Positions 57,999 to 64,000 of a DNA stretch of 64,000 bases are shown here, one piece after another (positions within the stretch are counted from its first letter, which is position 1; the number at the start of each line of letters is the position of its first letter). Source of the stretch: Cryptomeria japonica. Taxonomy: Eukaryota > Streptophyta > Pinopsida > Cupressales > Cupressaceae. The position numbers were made by a program, and so were the translations under genes. The notes beneath the pieces are model-generated. The model ran no database searches. It had not been told where the DNA came from and was given only the letters and a program-made list of their open reading frames with translations. The DNA lies in contig NC_081414.1 of assembly GCF_030272615.1 (NCBI RefSeq), positions 814,160,569 to 814,224,568 on the forward strand, in the 5' to 3' direction.

Positions 57999-58065
57999 AG
58001 GTCCCATAACTCATATCATTTTTATGCAGAATCAAGATTGCATGCATGTGGGAATGTTGTTTTGA

Positions 58066-58271
58066 TGCGTTAGGAACTTTCATTAGCGTATTCGGGGCAA
58101 ACAATAGCGCTTTTAGTGTATTGTTTAGCGCCTTAGACCCTTTTTCTAGTGCGTTAGCGCATACTACTTCAGATTTCTTTCCTGCGCATTGGGATAATAG
58201 TGTAGCGCATTCGGTGATCAGTGTACACTTAGGGAGCATTCTATAGCACATCTGTAACATTTTGCAGCGCT
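58066..58271 (+). repeat. Phased AGCGC(A/T) array, leader copy 1
   Basis: Motifs of the form AGCG(C/T)(A/T/C), or one base off, begin at 58066, 58085, 58106, 58127, 58148, 58183, 58204, 58245 and 58266, with an extra copy at 58156. Most steps are 21 bp, with 19 at the first and gaps at 58169 and 58225. It begins about 70 bp after the primer-binding site. Confidence 0.88.
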
Positions 58272-58497
58272 TATGTGCAGAAGCTCAGTGCGTGACTCAA
58301 TCTGAAACAAGAAAAACATAATTTGTAACAGAAGTACAGATTAGGCTTGGATAAGCTCACCTCAGGGTTAAAATTTTTCACTAACAGTTTGTTGCAAGTT
58401 ACTAATCTTTGTTTGTAGGTTGAAGGAGTTTACTTAGGCATTTAATTATTTTTGTTTCTAAATTTTTGGTTAGTTAAAAAAATAGTTCATTTTCATG

Positions 58498-58676
58498 TTG
58501 GTTAAAAAGAACTACAAACTCACTTCCTTTTTGTTGGTTAAAAAGAACTACAAACTCACTTCCTTTTTGCTGGTTAAAAAGAACTACAAACTCACTTCCT
58601 TTTTGCTGGTTAAAAAAAACTACAAACTCACTTCCTTTGGCCGATTAAAAAGAACAACAAACTTGCTTTTCAGTTT
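58498..58676 (+). repeat. 36-bp tandem repeat in the leader, about five units
   Basis: The unit TTGGTTAAAAAGAACTACAA plus ACTCACTTCCTTTTTG starts at 58498, 58534, 58570, 58606 and, diverged, about 58641. The same TAAAAAGAAC phrase is scattered further to about 58970. The 12-residue repeat it could encode is probably incidental. Confidence 0.93.
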
Positions 58677-58679
58677 GCA

Positions 58680-59820
58680 AAGGGTAAAAAGAATCACATT
58701 TTCCTTTGGTGCATAAAACGAACTCATTTTTATTTTGCAAAGGATAAAAGGAACCTCACTTATTATTTTGTGCAAAGCAAAGGAGTTTTTTCATTTCGCG
58801 ACTTTCCTTTTGTTGACCAACATCATGATTTATTTTGTTGACCAAGATTTCACTTTCTTAGATAGAAAACATTTTCTATGAAGAGTTAAAAAGAACACCA
58901 TGCTTTTTGGAGCAACATCTCCAAATAGAAGTTAGCAAATCATTGCTTTGAAGGATAAAAAGAACTTTGTTTGCTTTGTCTCGAAAGTGGAAGGTATATG
59001 CTCTCCCTTAACTGGGTGACCAAAAGGCCAAACCACTCTTAAAAGATTTCTTTACTTCAAGCATTTTAAATCCTTAAGCAGGCCTGCCCTCCCGAGTTTC
59101 TCTTAGAGCACCATTAATGGCCGATGAGAGGGGAATGACTTTATCGCCAAGTGTTCCAACCCACTATAATCAAATGTGGAGGCTGACGAAAGTCCCCTTC
59201 AATGGTTTTTCTCAGTGATTAGCCTTCCCCCGATATCTTTAAGATACGTAAAGTCTTTGTTCTAAAGGTTGGGAAGCCTCCCGAGGGAGTTTATCACTGA
59301 AGACCAAATGAAAGCGTAATTAAAAATCTTAGCATTAGAAGCTTTGAGTTGAGTCAGTAACCAGATATCTTCAATAGCATAGTTCAAGGGTGGGGAAGAA
59401 TCCGCCCCCAAGATCACTCACCATATATCTCTTAAGATAACTACTCAATTGTGAAGAAATTCACTTTAAGTTAATTTCTGACAAAAGGCAAAAAAACAGG
59501 CGCCCTCTAGGGGGTGACAAGGCTGTTTGAGCTGACGGAGTATCGAGACTAGTGGGCTTTGATATTGTTGATGACCCTTGAATAAAGAGTCTGTTTGATT
59601 TGTCTTATTTTTTGTCTAAACCAGCGAAAACATCAGGGATTTGAACACATCCTCACAGAACATACACTACTTGTTTAGCATAGGCAAAAATTGTTCTCTC
59701 TTCTATGTGTCATGTTTTCAAGTTATTTTTCAAAAAATCATCCATTAAAATCACAAATGTTAGTTTTCAAAACAATAGAAAATAGAGAAATCAGGACAGT
59801 TGGCACATAGGAGCAACATC
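58680..59820 (+). other. Untranslated leader of the gypsy element, no gene
   Basis: Mixed-composition leader with no ORF of note. It contains GCGCCCTCTAGGGGGTGAC near 59501, an imperfect palindrome. A long leader between primer site and gag is usual for Tat/Ogre-type elements. Confidence 0.55.
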
Positions 59821-59822
59821 CT

Positions 59823-60162
59823 AGCGCATAGCAACCATTCAATAACGCATTTCAACCTAAACTTAGCACTCTCATTAGTCAACTTAGTGCATAATCAGTA
59901 TCATACTGGTAAAATTTCCAATAGCACTTTTCAGCATCAGTCTAACGCATTTAGACATCAGCGTAGCGCATTCAAGATAGATCATAGCACTTTCAGTCCA
60001 AACAACAATGCGTAATCGACACATATTAGTGCATTACCCATCTAAAGCAGTCATTTTCAAACAGTCTAAACTAGTGCGTAGGGGAGGCAACATAGCGCAT
60101 AGAGAGTTTTTTATAGCTCATCTTGAATGTTCTTTAGCGCATTCAGTCTGTGTCTTAGCGCA
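59823..60162 (+). repeat. Phased AGCGCA array, leader copy 2 (strict 21-bp steps)
   Basis: AGCGCA or a one-to-two-base variant begins at 59823, 59844, 59865, 59886, 59923, 59944, 59965, 59986, about 60008, 60028, 60073, 60094, 60115, 60136 and 60157. Eleven of the fourteen steps are within two bases of 21; the others are 37, 45 and about 22-20 at the variant 60008. The sequence between motifs is not conserved. It lies about 0.84 kb before the gag ORF. Confidence 0.9.
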
Positions 60163-60997
60163 TGATCAAAACTAGGAAAAACATAGAGAAAATCCAGTAC
60201 TTTGAGAAAATTTTATCGACTGTTTCACATACCCTTTTAGGTCCTTTAGCAAACTCAGCAACAAAACTTCAAATCCAATCATCAGCGAGAAAAATTCCAA
60301 TCAACAAAATGCTCTTAGAACGTGTTTTCAAATTATTAAACTAGATTGAGGTAAGACTTCATCCAGCAAAACCAGGAAGTATCAGAAACAGTGATCAAAG
60401 TTTCACCATCCAACGGATTCTATCAAAAACACATACCTAGTTTAATCCTTAAGCTGTCAAATCAAGTTTCCATATCAGAAGACTTTATCCATATCATTTG
60501 ACACACTTTGTCATGGAGGTTAATCTAACTAAACCTCTACTTGATAAAGTAAACTTAGTATTCAAACGAAGTATCCAAATCTAACATCAACATCAACCTT
60601 TGATCATTCGTGTATGACCACTCCTCATATTCTGAGAAGAACATGTCTTCATCACAAAACTAAGTTGAAGAAGAGACAACCTAGTTCTAAGGCACTTGCG
60701 AGAAGGAATAAATTTCTCTATATCAATCACCAACTCTTTGCATCACATCGTGCATTCTTGCATCACATGCGATTGTCTATCCAAGGCAAAACAAACGGGT
60801 TTGACAAGGAACCTTTGAGAAGTATAGCTTACATTTAGAAAGTGACATTCAACCAATGCCTAAATCATGGAGGAAGGATCAACCCCACTTTATTCCCACA
60901 ATTCTGTATCACATATAACGAAGCTCGACCTGAACCACCAATACCACCCAAAACTCCCATAAAAGAAGAAGAATTCATCATGGTATAAATTTACTAA
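60163..60997 (+). other. Leader between the phased array and gag
   Basis: Two short open frames (60162-60344, 60614-60838) lack recognisable domains. The gag start cannot be fixed with certainty; the first long frame opens at 60998. Confidence 0.45.
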
Positions 60998-62653
60998 ATG
61001 TTTGCTATCACTCAATCTCATAGAAACAAACAAAGAGAATCACAACTAGAATCAAGTATGGGTCATAGATTATCCAACCCTTTTGATGAGTATGCCAATA
61101 TGGGCGAAACAAAGATCACCGAGGAACTTCTCCAAGAGTGTCAAGAAAACCCATCATTCCAAAGGCTCATGGAAAGACTTATTGAAGTAGACAAGGAAAA
61201 ATATCTACTCATGTTAACTAGCAAAGGAGTTAAAATTCTTGAAGATTTCGATACTAAAAACTTAAGGAATATAGACGAAAGAATTTTACGAACAAGGTCT
61301 AGAAATTATGCCTATCAAGACCAACAAAGAGAAGAAGAAACAAATGACCTGAAAAACATACACGAGCAAGACAACACCCATGAACACAACCATGGCCACA
61401 ATCGGGACAATCTTAATGAGAGAGAGGAAGCTCTCCCTCGAAGTACAAATGCGCCCATTGTTGCTCTTACACAACAAATCCAAACACTACAAAGACAAAT
61501 GCAGGACATGCAACAAGGAACCATGGTGCGATACTCCTTGGATGAGATCTATCCTTATCCTTTTGATAGGAAATTGAACATGGTCCCTTTTCCCCAAAAT
61601 TTAGATATACCAAAGTATGACAAGTACGATGTTAAAAGTGATCCCCGTGATCATGTTCACGAATTTTGTACAATAAGCCTAGAGTTTTCTCATGATGACA
61701 CTTACTTAATGAGACTATTCCCAAGAAGTTTGGGAGGGCGAACCATGGAGTGGTTGTTTAAACTCACACCTCCCATCAGATCATTTGATGAGTTTGTAAA
61801 CAAATTTATCACGCAATACTCCTATAACATTCAACACACAATCACCATGTTGGATGTGTGTAACACCAAACAAAAGAACAATGAAACATTCATGGTGTTT
61901 CTTTAGCAGTGGAGACACATGGTTTCGAGATATCCTCGAGACGTGCCAAAAAAGGAAAAGATGGAGATCTTTATCGATAATCTAAATAGTGAGATGAGTT
62001 ATCAACTCAAACTCCAATGCATACCATCTTTTGCCAAGTTAATAGGAAACAAAATCCAAGTGGAGGAAGCCTGCATCGAGAAAGGAACATTGAAGTTCTT
62101 TAAGGAAGGAGTTAACTCATCAAACACTAACGTCTTTAACAATCAAAACAACAACAACAATTTAGACAAATCCAAATTTTGGACAAGGAACAAAAATGTT
62201 TTTAATGATGGGGTAGTCGATGCTAATAATGTGAAGTCCAAACAACCAGTGTTGGCTTTATCAGGTAACCCGCCATCCAACAAAAATCAAAATAGTGTTA
62301 ATCAAGGCACTAACACTTATCCATAAAATACTATTCAAGGAACTTCAACATCAAACACCAATAACAATAACCAAGGAAATAACACTAACTAAGGCAACAA
62401 CACTAACCAAGGCAACAACACTAACCAAGAGAAAAATATAAACCAAAGAGGAAACACCAACCCTTTCCCGTATAGACGCATCTACACACCATTAGGGAAA
62501 ACCTTAGAGTCAATGTTTCGATAACTCTTGGCGAATAAGATTATCACATTGCCAGCCATAAACAACTTTGAACCCTAGGTCAAACCACCTTGGTGGAATG
62601 ACTCGCATTTTTGTGATTTTCATCGAAACAAAGGACATCACACAAATGATTGC
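60998..62653 (+). pseudogene. Ty3/gypsy gag (capsid and zinc knuckle), in-frame stops
   Basis: One reading frame from 60998 encodes a charged N-terminus (NIHEQDNTHEHNHGHNRDN) and a capsid-type region at about 61560-61990 (DPRDHVHEFCTISLEFSHDD, then SLGGRTMEWLFKLTPPIRSF). An Asn/Gln-rich tract follows, with an 18-bp repeat (NTNQGN, 62350-62440). The zinc knuckle CDFHRNKGHHTNDC lies at 62612-62653 (CX2HX4HX4C, a form common in Tat/Athila-type plant elements). Stops in the same frame are TAG 61904, TAA 62324, and further TAA/TAG near 62390, 62522 and 62575. Gag packages element RNA into particles in the cytoplasm. This copy cannot make full-length Gag. Confidence 0.85.
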
Positions 62654-64000
62654 ATGAGGCTTAACAACATCGTTCAGGACATGATCGATAGAGGCAATTT
62701 AACAGTTGATGGCCTCAAAACAAATGGTGTCCATGACGCCTTTAAAATTTCTCTCCCAATTTACAACAAGGGAGGAGCTCAAATAAATCACCTATATAAT
62801 AACACCATCAATCAGATATCGACAGATGACAATGAAATAAATGTCATAAAAATCAAGGACAAAGAAGAATATGCGTCAATCAATGTGACAACCAATGTGA
62901 AAACTAGAGCACAAAAATACATCTTGAAAGGGAATACATCAACATACACAACTATCCCCAAGACTCAATATAACTTGGTTGATCAACTGCGGAGAACTCT
63001 CACTCAAATATACATACTAGAGTTTCTCAAACTCTCACCAGAACACAAAGATATCTTAGAGCAAGCACTTGTCAAAACAAATGTTCCTAAAGATTTGGAC
63101 ATTGATAGATTCCAAGCCATGGTGGCTCATATGACAAGGCCTCATAACCTTACCTTTTCTGAACATGATGATGTCTTCTTGAATCATCTACATAACACTC
63201 TACTCCATATCAAAGTCTTAGTCTATAAACATCGAGCAAAAAGAGTGTTAATCAATGGAGGAATTGGTCTCAATATCTGTACTTTAAAGCTTATTCGTTC
63301 ATTGGGCTTCTTTAAACAGTCTATTGTCCAAACAAGAAGATCACCATCAAAGCCTATGATGATGAAGAAAGGTCATCCAAACGAAAAGTGATACTACCTA
63401 TTCAGGTAGGACCAATATAAAAGGATACTATGTGCCAAGTCTTGGACATAGACTTAACATACAATATTCTATTGGGTCGTCCTTGGATACATGAAATGCA
63501 AGAAGTGCCTTTGACATAGCATCAGTGTATCAAATTCAAGTACAGTGGACAGGAAATATCCATATCTGCAGATAATAACCCTTTTCAGCATTGCAATGCT
63601 ATGGGGGTAGCTCAAGACAACCTGGTTCCACACAACAGGGAGGCCCAAGCTTCCTTAGCATTCGATCATCATCAAGAAAAACTCAAGTCTTTATCCATAG
63701 ACTTCAAACAAAAGATGAAAATAAAGGATTAAGGTATGGGGGAGTACTCTTTTGAACCCTTATGTCTCTCGAAATTGCTAACATCACCAAAATTTTATGG
63801 CCAACCTTCTGCATCAACACATCAAGCAACACAACTCAACACCAAATTTGATGGCAAATTTATCCAATTGGGCACACTAACAAATGAATTAGAAGAGAAA
63901 GACATCCTTAGTTGGCTATACAAGGATGAAGAAGAAGTCAAAGTTGCTACCATAGAGGTGGCCATACCAACACAACAATATGGAAAAGGATTCCAAATCA
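62654..64000 (+). pseudogene. Ty3/gypsy protease and start of pol, active-site change and frameshift, runs off the window
   Basis: Same frame as gag to 63391. The retropepsin core reads KRVLINGGIGLNICTLKLI. The catalytic Asp of the usual L-I-D-G-G box is Asn (AAT at 63254-63256). A frameshift near 63325 moves the sequence to another frame, which continues KAYDDEERSSKRKV, CQVLDIDLTYNILLGRPWIH and KFKYSGQEIS to base 64000, with TAA near 63418, TAG near 63518 and TAA near 63730. The ILLGRPWIHEM block is typical of Tat/Ogre-type elements upstream of reverse transcriptase. RT itself lies beyond the window. Confidence 0.83.

Noticed and set aside
59800-60015. A heptad-repeat protein encoded by the 21-bp array
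   Set aside because: The frame is only about 70 codons, the other element has the motif at non-triplet steps, and residues are not conserved between repeats. Kept only as an alternative explanation.
58066-60162. CRISPR-like array
   Set aside because: Six-base repeats with 15-base gaps in a plant retroelement; no cas genes and not the CRISPR format.

Overview
The window reads as nuclear DNA of a seed plant with a large, transposon-filled genome. A conifer or other gymnosperm is most likely: the long AT-rich Ty3/gypsy LTRs, several decayed L1-type LINEs, Plant Mobile Domain debris and wide gene spacing all fit. This is inference; no lineage-diagnostic gene is present. Only two coding regions look intact: a four-exon REM-type B3 gene (23572-25109, minus) and a pogo-like transposase (28378-30573, plus). 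Nearly everything else is mobile DNA or its remains.

Layout. 1-3260 is the 3' part of a Ty3/gypsy element, with an antisense Plant Mobile Domain ORF, a phased AGCGCT array, a polypurine tract and the 3' LTR. 3261-9215 is a decayed full-length L1-type LINE. 9216-12912 holds simple repeats, a tandem array and a CACTA-like end that cuts into a second LINE (12913-15970, minus). 15971-23571 is mostly unassigned AT-rich DNA with a foldback element, tandem duplications and exon-like scraps. The B3 gene follows. 25970-28340 is a dense block of minisatellites, (AT)n and inverted repeats leading into the transposase. 31826-38282 is bounded by inverted arms of about 415 bp and holds a PPR gene fragment, tRNA-like sequences and an orphan exon. 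38335-41330 has MITEs and degenerate repeats.

42560-47190 (minus) is a long decayed coding region of unknown family behind a TATA box set among GC-rich palindromic repeats. 47390-47900 has degenerate telomere-like CCCTAA text. 48180-55015 holds another unknown coding scrap, a third LINE (minus), a gypsy integrase remnant and a further unknown coding region. From 55067 to the window end runs a second Ty3/gypsy element. Its 5' LTR is split by a solo LTR of the same family, with a perfect 5-bp target duplication. After it come a tRNA-Lys-type primer site, a long leader with two AGCGC(A/T) arrays spaced at 21 bp, and a gag-protease region with stops and an altered protease active site.

How the parts relate. 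The two gypsy elements share LTR sequence and the phased AGCGC motif, so they appear to belong to one family or two close ones. The phased arrays are the most unusual signal in the window: the same short palindrome-like core recurs every two helical turns for hundreds of bases, in a leader and near a 3' end. The GC-palindrome array around a TATA box at 46400-47190 may be a parallel case of a mobile element carrying a dense array of one short motif.
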